Positions 1-5,100 of a stretch of 5,164 nt of DNA are shown here, piece by piece (within the stretch, counting starts at the first letter, position 1; each line of letters opens with the position of its first letter). Source of the DNA: Spirochaetia bacterium (GTDB lineage Bacteria > Spirochaetota > Spirochaetia > Treponematales > Treponemataceae); contig CAAGIS010000033.1 in the NCBI GenBank assembly GCA_900769985.1, positions 1 through 5,164 on the forward strand, in the 5' to 3' direction. The position numbers were made by a program, and so were the translations under genes. The notes below the pieces were generated by a model, which saw only the letters and a list, made by a program, of their open reading frames with translations, did not search any database and had not been told where the DNA came from.

Positions 1-1551
1 AACAAAAAAATTGCCGTAGTTCACAACGGAATCATCGAAAATTTTCAGAGTTTAAGAAAATCCCTTAAAGATGAAGGATGCGTTTTCTCAAGTGAAACTG
101 ACAGTGAAGTAATTCCAAACCTTGTAGAAAAATATTATTCAGGAAATCTCCTGGAAGCCGTTCAAAAAGCGCTCGACAATGTAATTGGAACTTATGCGCT
201 TGCAATTACTTCTGTATGCGAGCCAGAAAAAATTGTTGTTGCAAAACGCGGAGGACCAATCGTAATCGGAATTGCAGAAAATGCATATTATATCGCTTCA
301 GATGTAAACGCGATTGTCGGAAATACAAACCGGGTGATTTATCTTGATGACGGTGATATCGTTGAAGTTAGCAAAAGCGGCTTGAAATTTCCTAAAATTC
401 AGAATAATGATTACGCAAAACGCGTAGAAGAAATCACGATAAATTCTCAAGAAACTGAAAAATGCGGTTTTGATACTTATATGGAAAAAGAAATTAACGA
501 ACAGCCGGAAAGTATCGAAAGGGCATTTGCAGGAAGAATCAATTTCGAAGAAGCGACTGCAAAATTAAGCGGTTATGAAGATGAAGTTTTTAAACGAACA
601 GAAAAAATCGTTGCAATGAGTGCAGGAACTTCGTATTATGCAAGTATTTTCGGTTCTCTTCTTTTTGAAAAGTATGCAAGAATTCCGTCTTTCGTAGAAT
701 TTTCAAGTGAACTTCGATATAAAAATCCTATCGTAAATAAAGATGATGTTTACCTTGCCGTAAGTCAGAGCGGTGAAACGGCAGATACTATTTATGCAAT
801 GCGTGAAATTCACGAAAAAGGCGGAAAAGTGTTCGGAATCTGTAATGTAGTAAGTTCAACCATTGCAAGAGAAACTGACGGAGGTGCGTTCATTCATGCA
901 GGTCCTGAAATCGCAGTTGCTTCAACAAAAGCTTTTTCAAATACCGTTATAATTTATTATCTTCTCGCATTAAAATTTGCCCGACAGAGAGGAATGAGCA
1001 AAGAAGACGGAACAAATTTCATAAATCAGATTATCCAGCTTCCGCGTCTTGTAAAACAGACTATCCTGCAAAAAGACAAAATTAAAAAAATCGCAGAAAA
1101 ATATTCAAAAGCCGATGATTTTCTTTTCCTTGCACGCGGACTTTTGTACCCGATTGCCCTTGAAGGTGCTTTAAAATTAAAAGAAATTTCTTATATTCAC
1201 GCCGAAGCATTTGCTGCCGGAGAAATTAAGCACGGACCGATTGCAATGGTTAACGAAAAAGTTCCAAGCGTATTCTTAGTTCCTGACGATTTCTTGCGCG
1301 AAAAAGTAATTTCAAATATAAAAGAAATAAAAGCGCGCAAAGGACCTGTAATCGCAATTGGTGTAGAAGGCGACAAAGAACTTGAATCTATCGTTGATGA
1401 TTTTATTCCTGTTCCAAAAGTAGAAAATCCTGCGTTTTATGCACTTCCTATGGTTACAGTCTGCCAGCTTTTTGCATTTTACAGTGCACAGTGTTTAGGC
1501 CGCGATGTTGACCAGCCAAGAAACCTTGCAAAATCCGTAACAGTCGAATAA
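1..1551 (+). CDS. glmS: Glutamine--fructose-6-phosphate aminotransferase (isomerizing), 5' end off-window
   Basis: This cytoplasmic enzyme makes glucosamine-6-phosphate from fructose-6-phosphate and glutamine, the first step toward UDP-GlcNAc for peptidoglycan and other amino sugars. The frame is open from base 1, giving 516 residues. E. coli GlmS has about 609, so some 90 N-terminal residues, including the catalytic Cys1, lie off-window. Visible glutaminase-domain residues are the NGIIEN motif (fragment residues 9-14) and the Asp of SETD (residue 34). The first SIS domain holds AGTS (208-211) and SQSGET (255-260), which bind the sugar phosphate. The second holds KEISY with the catalytic Glu (395) and KHGP with the ring-opening His (411). 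The C-terminal tail DVDQPRNLAKSVTVE, with the Schiff-base Lys at 511, matches the family almost exactly. The usual CGTS cysteine is Ala here, at a position that I believe tolerates change. The first in-frame start codon in the window, GTG at 334, is internal and not the true start. The gene appears functional and ends with its own terminator. Confidence 0.97.
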   Translation, partial: NKKIAVVHNGIIENFQSLRKSLKDEGCVFSSETDSEVIPNLVEKYYSGNLLEAVQKALDNVIGTYALAITSVCEPEKIVVAKRGGPIVIGIAENAYYIASDVNAIVGNTNRVIYLDDGDIVEVSKSGLKFPKIQNNDYAKRVEEITINSQETEKCGFDTYMEKEINEQPESIERAFAGRINFEEATAKLSGYEDEVFKRTEKIVAMSAGTSYYASIFGSLLFEKYARIPSFVEFSSELRYKNPIVNKDDVYLAVSQSGETADTIYAMREIHEKGGKVFGICNVVSSTIARETDGGAFIHAGPEIAVASTKAFSNTVIIYYLLALKFARQRGMSKEDGTNFINQIIQLPRLVKQTILQKDKIKKIAEKYSKADDFLFLARGLLYPIALEGALKLKEISYIHAEAFAAGEIKHGPIAMVNEKVPSVFLVPDDFLREKVISNIKEIKARKGPVIAIGVEGDKELESIVDDFIPVPKVENPAFYALPMVTVCQLFAFYSAQCLGRDVDQPRNLAKSVTVE

Positions 1552-1572
1552 AAATCATAAAACGAACATTTT

Positions 1573-1630
1573 AAGGGGAAATCATAAAATTTTTAGAAGA
1601 TTTTATCTTTCCCCCCTTGATTTTTATTTT
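1573..1630 (+). terminator. Rho-independent terminator of glmS
   Basis: An imperfect hairpin starts 22 bp after the glmS stop. The 5' arm is GGGGAAA (1575-1581) plus ATAAAAT (1584-1590). The loop is 1591-1599. The 3' arm is ATTTTAT (1600-1606) plus TTTCCCC (1608-1614). The two arm segments are separated by a small internal loop (TC opposite C). A T-rich stretch at 1617-1630 follows, interrupted by G, A and one further A. The GC-rich base of the stem and the T-rich tail make this a convincing intrinsic terminator, although CCTTGA lies between stem and tract. Confidence 0.8.
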
Positions 1631-1645
1631 ATCTTAGTATATTAT
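1617..1645 (+). promoter_or_regulatory. Candidate sigma-70 promoter for tRNA-fMet
   Basis: TTGATT (1617-1622) resembles the -35 consensus and TATTAT (1640-1645) the -10 consensus, with exactly 17 bp between them. Transcription would start near 1652, about 8 bases before the mature tRNA. The -35 box sits on the end of the glmS terminator hairpin and its T tract, so the two elements overlap. In such AT-rich DNA promoter-like matches are common; the spacing and placement are the main support. Confidence 0.5.
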
Positions 1646-1659
1646 TTTCTCAATTACGA

Positions 1660-1732
1660 CGCGAGGTAGAGCAGTTGGCAGCTCGTCGGGCTCATAACCC
1701 GGAGGCCGTAGGTTCGAGTCCTACCCTCGCTA
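1660..1732 (+). tRNA. Initiator tRNA-fMet (anticodon CAT)
   Basis: The full cloverleaf can be drawn. The acceptor strands are 1660-1666 and 1725-1731. The D stem GAGC/GCTC is at 1669-1672 and 1681-1684. The anticodon stem is TCGGG/CCCGG (1686-1690, 1698-1702) with CAT at 1693-1695. The T stem GTAGG/CCTAC is at 1708-1712 and 1720-1724, with loop TTCGAGT, and the discriminator base is A1732. Three features mark it as initiator rather than elongator. The 1:72 pair is mismatched (C opposite T). Three consecutive G-C pairs abut the anticodon loop (G1688-G1690 with C1698-C1700). The 11:24 pair is purine-pyrimidine (A1670-T1683). The 3' CCA is not encoded, since TAC follows the discriminator, so it must be added enzymatically. 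An integrase gene follows directly, which makes the 3' half of this tRNA the probable attachment site. Confidence 0.95.
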
Positions 1733-1765
1733 TACTGCTAAGTCTATATGTTATATAGAGTTAGC
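1708..1765. other. Probable attachment junction (attL/attR) at the tRNA 3' end
   Basis: Tyrosine recombinases carried by integrative elements often use the T arm and 3' end of a tRNA as their core site, leaving a direct repeat of that tRNA end at each element boundary. Here the tRNA 3' end lies 127-136 bp from the start of a complete integrase that reads away from it, and a hairpin-forming segment begins five bases after the tRNA. The exact crossover cannot be fixed because the second copy would be off-window. No long repeat of the tRNA end occurs elsewhere here. The range given is approximate and the call is inferred from context. Confidence 0.45.
1737..1765. repeat. Inverted repeat / hairpin 1 just after the tRNA
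   Basis: Two 13-base arms flank a three-base GTT loop (1750-1752). The 5' arm runs 1737-1749 (GCTAA, then G, then TCTATAT). The 3' arm runs 1753-1765 (ATATAGA, then G, then TTAGC). Twelve of 13 positions pair, with a single G-G mismatch at 1742/1760. No T tract follows, so it is not an obvious intrinsic terminator. Its place between the tRNA and the integrase suits a recombinase core or binding site, or a structure that affects processing of the tRNA transcript. Confidence 0.7.
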
Positions 1766-1766
1766 G

Positions 1767-1800
1767 CACTACTAAACCCAATAAAGTAGGGCTTAGCGTG
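1767..1800. repeat. Inverted repeat / hairpin 2 with shared TTAG/CTAA motifs
   Basis: This interrupted hairpin lies one base after hairpin 1. CAC (1767-1769) pairs with GTG (1798-1800), CTAA (1772-1775) with TTAG (1793-1796), and CCC (1777-1779) with GGG (1789-1791), around a nine-base loop with small internal mismatches. It carries the same CTAA and TTAGCG motifs as hairpin 1: TTAGCG occurs at 1761-1766 and again at 1793-1798. The repeat suggests a common protein binding both hairpins. Its stem alone is modest. Confidence 0.5.
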
Positions 1801-1814
1801 AGACAATTCACTAG

Positions 1815-1841
1815 TTTTTACGTAATGATTTTACGTAAAAA
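1815..1841. repeat. Perfect inverted repeat with 11-bp arms upstream of the integrase
   Basis: TTTTTACGTAA (1815-1825) and TTACGTAAAAA (1831-1841) are exact inverted copies separated by five bases. The inner ACGTAA/TTACGT halves are palindromic in themselves. It lies just upstream of the integrase ribosome binding site. A dimeric regulator or the recombinase could bind here. As a transcript hairpin it has a run of A rather than T after the 3' arm on the plus strand, so it does not look like a plus-strand terminator. Confidence 0.7.
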
Positions 1842-1854
1842 GACTTTCAAGTCT
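1841..1854. repeat. Short inverted repeat AGACTT/AAGTCT next to the integrase RBS
   Basis: AGACTT (1841-1846) and AAGTCT (1849-1854) are exact inverted copies around a two-base TC centre, ending two bases before the AAGGTGG Shine-Dalgarno sequence. It abuts the larger palindrome, sharing base 1841. It could be an operator half-site pair or could affect ribosome access to the integrase message. The element is short, so chance cannot be excluded. Confidence 0.4.
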
Positions 1855-1868
1855 GTAAGGTGGTGCTC

Positions 1869-3209
1869 ATGGCTAAGCCCTATTTAATTTATAAGACATC
1901 TAATGGTGTCTATTATGCAGAACTTCTTCTGCCAGATGGAACTCACGCAAACAAGAAAAGCACAGGTTGCAGAAACCGTGCTGAAGCTGAAAAAGTTGTA
2001 ATGGGTTGGGTTGTCAACGGTAATATTCCAGCAAGAACAAACGGAAAGGAAAACAGAAAAACTACCGTTGATAAAATCTCTTTTTTCAATAATCTTCGCA
2101 ATTATGATTTTTCTCCTGATGAAGTTTTGAAAATTGCTCAAACTCTTCAAGAGCGAAAACTTATTCAATCTTTTGTAATTGCAAATACTCCTCAGAGTAA
2201 GCCTATTGAAGATTTCCTTGAAGAATTTTGGAATTATGATAAGTCTCCTTACGTACGTGAGAAAAAATTAAGAGGTCAGTCAATTCATAGAGACTATTGT
2301 GTCGCTTTGATGACTCGTCTTAAAACTTACTGGTACCCTCTTCTCGAAGGAAAATCTGTTGGCGAAATTACACGTGATGATATTTACCAGATCTTTACAC
2401 ACGAATCAGTTTCTAAACTTGCTCCAAAAACAATTAACTCTATCGTAAGTGCGATTACAATCCCTATGAAATGGGCTTACTTCCACGGACTTACAAATAA
2501 TAATTGTTATGATGGAATTCTTAAATGTTCTGCCAAATCCAAGAAGCGAGAAGTTCTCACACTAGAGCAGGCGCTGGCGGTTTTCTGTACCGAATGGGAA
2601 AATGACACTGCACGTCTTGCAAACATGCTTGCTTTCTATACCGGAATGAGACAGGGAGAAATTGCTGCACTCCGAAAGGAAGATATTGGAACAGATAGAA
2701 TCTATATCCGTCACTCCTGGTCAAAGTATGAAGGTCTCAAAGAAACAAAAACAAATGAATGTCGTGAGATAAAAATACCATCACAACTTCGAGATATGCT
2801 TTTAATGCAGGCGAACATGAATCCTCATGGAGAAGGAATTAAAGGATTTGTTTTCTATGGCTTGAATCCAGAACATCCAACTGATCCAAAGAACTGGCTT
2901 AAATATCTTCATAGAGCTTTGAAGAATATCGGTTATTCAAATCCTAAAGAAATCTGTTTTCACGCATGGCGTCACTTATGGTGTAGTCGTGTATGCGATT
3001 TAATTTCTGATAAGCGAGTTGTTATGACAGGCTCAGGACACAAAACAGAATTCATGCTGGACCATTACGCAGAACATCTTGAAACAGAACATGCTCTGGA
3101 AACTCTTGAAAAGGCACAAGAGCAGATATTCCTGCCAATCTTGAAGAAGGCAGAGAACATTACTGATGTGGAAGCTGAAATTATAGATAATGCTGAGCAA
3201 ATTGCATAA
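1869..3209 (+). CDS. Tyrosine recombinase / integrase
   Basis: A site-specific DNA recombinase that would cut and rejoin att sites through a covalent 3'-phosphotyrosine intermediate, integrating and excising the element. The start is taken as ATG 1869 (446 residues), with Shine-Dalgarno AAGGTGG at 1857-1863. In-frame GTG codons at 1860 and 1863 would add three or two residues but fall within that site. Residues 1 to about 45 look like the three-strand arm-type DNA-binding domain common in phage-type integrases. About 115-230 form the helical core-binding domain. The catalytic domain follows with Arg261 (TGMRQGE), Lys294 (ETKTN), His365 and Arg368 (HAWRH), His391 (GSGHK) and nucleophile Tyr400 (LDHYAEH). 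All six expected residues are present, so it is probably active. Length and layout fit tRNA-targeting element integrases. It reads away from tRNA-fMet into the element and is followed without a gap by a ParB-like gene. I see no convincing promoter of its own. Confidence 0.95.
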   Translation: MAKPYLIYKTSNGVYYAELLLPDGTHANKKSTGCRNRAEAEKVVMGWVVNGNIPARTNGKENRKTTVDKISFFNNLRNYDFSPDEVLKIAQTLQERKLIQSFVIANTPQSKPIEDFLEEFWNYDKSPYVREKKLRGQSIHRDYCVALMTRLKTYWYPLLEGKSVGEITRDDIYQIFTHESVSKLAPKTINSIVSAITIPMKWAYFHGLTNNNCYDGILKCSAKSKKREVLTLEQALAVFCTEWENDTARLANMLAFYTGMRQGEIAALRKEDIGTDRIYIRHSWSKYEGLKETKTNECREIKIPSQLRDMLLMQANMNPHGEGIKGFVFYGLNPEHPTDPKNWLKYLHRALKNIGYSNPKEICFHAWRHLWCSRVCDLISDKRVVMTGSGHKTEFMLDHYAEHLETEHALETLEKAQEQIFLPILKKAENITDVEAEIIDNAEQIA

Positions 3210-3214
3210 GGAGG
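3208..3214 (+). promoter_or_regulatory. Shine-Dalgarno of the ParB-like gene, overlapping the integrase stop
   Basis: AAGGAGG is a full-consensus ribosome binding site placed seven bases before ATG 3222. Its first two bases are the last two of the integrase TAA stop (3207-3209). The overlap shows the two genes are translated from one message and could be translationally coupled. Confidence 0.85.
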
Positions 3215-3221
3215 AATTAAT

Positions 3222-4022
3222 ATGGGATTATTCACAAGGAAAACTGTAAAAACAAACGATAAAGATAAAAATACTAAAATTAAAATGGTCAATGTTGAAC
3301 AACTTAAGTTCGACAGAGAATTTAAAGCCGTATTCCAGCAGGAAAGTGATAAAGTTACTGAAATCGCCAATGACATCAGGCTTAATGGATTTGATAAGAC
3401 CAGACCTATTGTTGTAACAGAAGCCTATATCATTGTAGATGGCCATAGCCGTTTTATGGCTGCTAAAAAAGCGGGGCTACAGCAAGTGCCTGTAATAATA
3501 AAGAAGTTTGAGAGTCGCGATGCAACAATTGAATATGAGTATAAGATGCAATTGAACTCTCGTCGTCTTACGGATGGAGAATATTTCGATGCATTTATCA
3601 AGCTTGATGAGTTTAGACGTTCTGATCCAAATGCCACAGGAAAAAGTGATGAAGCCATTGGTCGACAATTGAATAAGTCGGCTCGTCAAGTTTCGAAGAT
3701 GAGAGAGATTGCAAAAAAGGCTAGTCCGGAACTTCTTTCAAAAATTAAAAACAATTCAATCAGTTTGAATAAAGCGTATGAATTTATAAAAGCAAGTGAA
3801 AAAAAGACTTCGGGTACTTCTGAAAAAGAAAATCAAACGGGTAAAGGAATTAACTCTGATTCCTTTAAGCTTGGAGTTTTATTTGTATTGTCTGAACTGG
3901 AAAGAGGAAGGAAGAAAAGCCAGATATTAAAAGATAAGAGAATTGCTAAGCTTTCTCTTAGTGAAATAAAACTATCTGAGGAAGAAGTTTCAAAGATTGC
4001 AGAACGCTTTGGAATTGCTTAA
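3222..4022 (+). CDS. ParB/Srx-fold N-terminal domain DNA-binding protein (ParB/KorB-like)
   Basis: The 266-residue product has the order of a ParB-family protein. A basic leader (1-20) is followed by a ParB N-terminal domain (about 22-95) with LNGFDKTRPIVV and DGHSRFMAAKKAG (73-85). A linker containing QLNSRRLTDGEYFDA (110-124) precedes a helix-turn-helix region (about 142-188, from SDEAIGRQLNKSARQVSKM). A polar low-complexity hinge (190-212) and a charged helical C-terminal segment complete it. Classical ParB binds parS and loads as a CTP-dependent clamp with a GERRxRA motif. Here the matching stretch is GHSRFMA, keeping Gly and one Arg but losing others, so CTP use is uncertain. No ParA ATPase is visible. 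In an operon with the integrase, it may be an element maintenance protein, a transcriptional regulator or a directionality factor. The family call is firm and the role is inferred. The message could end at the weak hairpin after the stop. Confidence 0.85.
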   Translation: MGLFTRKTVKTNDKDKNTKIKMVNVEQLKFDREFKAVFQQESDKVTEIANDIRLNGFDKTRPIVVTEAYIIVDGHSRFMAAKKAGLQQVPVIIKKFESRDATIEYEYKMQLNSRRLTDGEYFDAFIKLDEFRRSDPNATGKSDEAIGRQLNKSARQVSKMREIAKKASPELLSKIKNNSISLNKAYEFIKASEKKTSGTSEKENQTGKGINSDSFKLGVLFVLSELERGRKKSQILKDKRIAKLSLSEIKLSEEEVSKIAERFGIA

Positions 4023-4062
4023 ACAATAAACTAAAAAATTAGAGATTGTCTTCAATTCTTTT

Positions 4063-4097
4063 AAATCTGTTTGAAAACAGTTTCTAATTTATAGACT
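4063..4097 (+). terminator. Possible weak terminator after the int-parB operon
   Basis: CTGTTT (4067-4072) and AAACAG (4075-4080) form a perfect six-base-pair stem with a two-base spacer, extended by two A-T pairs past a mismatch. Farther out, AAATTAG (4036-4042) and CTAATTT (4084-4090) are also exact inverted copies enclosing it. Only a broken T-rich stretch follows, and a two-base loop would force some stem opening, so termination here is plausible but weakly supported. Confidence 0.3.
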
Positions 4098-4115
4098 TTT
4101 AAAAACTTGAGGTTC

Positions 4116-4125
4116 GCAAATTTGC
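4116..4125. repeat. Ten-base palindrome GCAAATTTGC in the 4023-4202 intergenic gap
   Basis: A perfect 10-bp palindrome lies about 50 bp upstream of the -10 box of the next gene. Just downstream GTAATT (4134-4139) and AATTAC (4155-4160) form a further inverted pair around the expected -35 region. Either could be an operator or a ParB-type binding site, but both are short and the DNA is AT-rich. The 180-base gap holds no gene that I can support. Confidence 0.35.
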
Positions 4126-4149
4126 ACAGTCTGGTAATTGTAAATTTTT

Positions 4150-4179
4150 AGTTTAATTACAGATAAGGATTTTTATAAT
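4150..4179 (+). promoter_or_regulatory. Candidate promoter of the membrane-protein gene
   Basis: TATAAT at 4174-4179 is a perfect -10 consensus, 24 bases before the chosen start codon, placing transcription start near 4186. The -35 region is poor: TTTAAT-like bases around 4152-4157 at 16 bp spacing are the best I see. Activator dependence or a weak promoter would fit. The nearby inverted repeats could be its control sites. Confidence 0.5.
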
Positions 4180-4202
4180 AAAATCTGGATATGGAGGAAA
4201 TT

Positions 4203-5063
4203 ATGAAAGAATTTAAATGGAAAAGTAATTTTATTAATCAAGATAAAAAAACAGAGCATATTAATAAATATGTGCTTTTATTATTGATGGTCAAACTAAA
4301 ATGTCAAAATACGAAAAAATTAGAGGAAAATATAGCTTCATTGGAAGTTCAAGATTTCTCAGTTTATGAGGAGTTTTTAATTGATCATGTGTTGCCAGAA
4401 TCAGAAAAAGTAACAAAGCAAAGTAGATTACTGCACAATCAGCCTTTTTTTAAGGATTTAATTGAATCTATTGAAGTCGATAAGCCCCTTACGACTAATT
4501 TTAAATGTAAAAGACTATTGTTTTCAAAGTTTTCTAAATACGTAAATTTAAAAGATTTAACTGCTGTTATGAAAACTTATTGGGCTTGGGTTTTAGGATT
4601 ATTCTCTTTTTTTTATATGGCATCTATATCTATAATTTTTCATAATATTTTGTATTTGACTGTGTTGAATTTATTAGAAGTCTTTATTGCATTTAGTTTA
4701 TATAGAACTTTTCGTGGGAAATCAAAGTTGTTCTGTCTGAATATTTACAGAATTAATACAGAGCTTTGTTTAATTGAACTTCAAAAAGAATTTGAAGAAT
4801 TAGAAAATATTCTTAAAGTATCTAATGATCCGTATAAAAATGATACCTTTGAAGAAACATACGAACAGTTTAAAAATATGTTTTCTGTTCCTGATGATTT
4901 CTTAGACATCTGTATAAATAAATCAATTATTGATGAGAATAATTTTGTAAACTCTAAATACAATCATTTTATGATCCAGTATTTAAAGATAAAAAGAAAT
5001 GAAAAGTACAGAAATGAAAAATTTGACTGGCAATTAATAAAGCATGTAAACTGCGCTATTTAG
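4203..5063 (+). CDS. Hypothetical protein with a two-helix transmembrane hairpin
   Basis: I do not recognise this family. The start is set at ATG 4203 (286 residues) because GGAGG at 4193-4197 lies five bases upstream. An in-frame ATG at 4191 overlaps that site and would add four residues. The first 125 residues are soluble and charged, with no signal peptide. Two hydrophobic helices follow, about 127-146 (from WAWVLGLFSF) and 149-168 (from ILYLTVLNLL), with a very short turn between them. The positive RTFRGKSK after the second helix suggests both ends are cytoplasmic. Residues about 188-206 (CLIELQKEFEELEN) could form a short coiled coil, and the rest is charged and helical. Base composition is markedly lower than its neighbours: 12 G/C in the 60 bases from 4261, against 24 of 60 in glmS from 781. 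This suggests separate acquisition. Position behind integrase genes makes it probable cargo; a defence or surface role is possible but unsupported. Confidence 0.8.
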   Translation: MKEFKWKSNFINQDKKTEHINKYVLLLLMVKLKCQNTKKLEENIASLEVQDFSVYEEFLIDHVLPESEKVTKQSRLLHNQPFFKDLIESIEVDKPLTTNFKCKRLLFSKFSKYVNLKDLTAVMKTYWAWVLGLFSFFYMASISIIFHNILYLTVLNLLEVFIAFSLYRTFRGKSKLFCLNIYRINTELCLIELQKEFEELENILKVSNDPYKNDTFEETYEQFKNMFSVPDDFLDICINKSIIDENNFVNSKYNHFMIQYLKIKRNEKYRNEKFDWQLIKHVNCAI

Positions 5064-5075
5064 TCAACACAAAAA

Positions 5076-5098
5076 TTTTACAGGTTTAAGGTGTAAAA
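5076..5098. terminator. Possible hairpin between convergent genes
   Basis: TTTTACA (5076-5082) and TGTAAAA (5092-5098) are exact inverted copies around a nine-base loop, in the 37-base gap between two genes that converge. On the minus strand the hairpin is followed by a short T run (complement of 5071-5075), so it could terminate the minus-strand gene. In the plus direction there are A residues, not T, so it would be poor for the upstream gene. The stem is AT-rich and weak. Confidence 0.35.
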
Positions 5099-5100
5099 AA

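Noticed and set aside
1..333. glmS ribozyme or riboswitch
   Set aside because: It would lie upstream of the glmS start codon, which is outside the window. Everything visible at the left edge is coding sequence.
1737..1800. Integron attC site
   Set aside because: The hairpins lack recognisable attC core sites at the ends, the neighbouring recombinase shows phage-type and not integron-integrase features, and there is no cassette array.
1800..1828. Integrase promoter from GAGACA (1800-1805) and TAATGA (1823-1828)
   Set aside because: The spacing is 17 bp, but the -10 box matches the consensus at only two positions and the -35 at four.
1884..2168. Minus-strand open frame opposite the integrase N-terminal region
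   Set aside because: It lies wholly inside a well-supported integrase gene, its product resembles no family I know, and there is no independent support for it.
3065..3689. Several minus-strand open frames opposite the integrase end and the ParB-like gene
   Set aside because: They overlap one another and two real plus-strand genes. Their low-complexity Ser/Ile/Phe-rich products are typical antisense shadows.
4110..4116. AGGTTCG match to the tRNA T arm (1710-1716) as a second att copy
   Set aside because: Only seven bases match and the flanks diverge at once. A true att repeat is normally longer and reaches the tRNA 3' end.
4781..4963. Short minus-strand open frame inside the membrane-protein gene
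   Set aside because: It has 60 codons, Ser-rich, with no family resemblance, and is contained in a supported gene.
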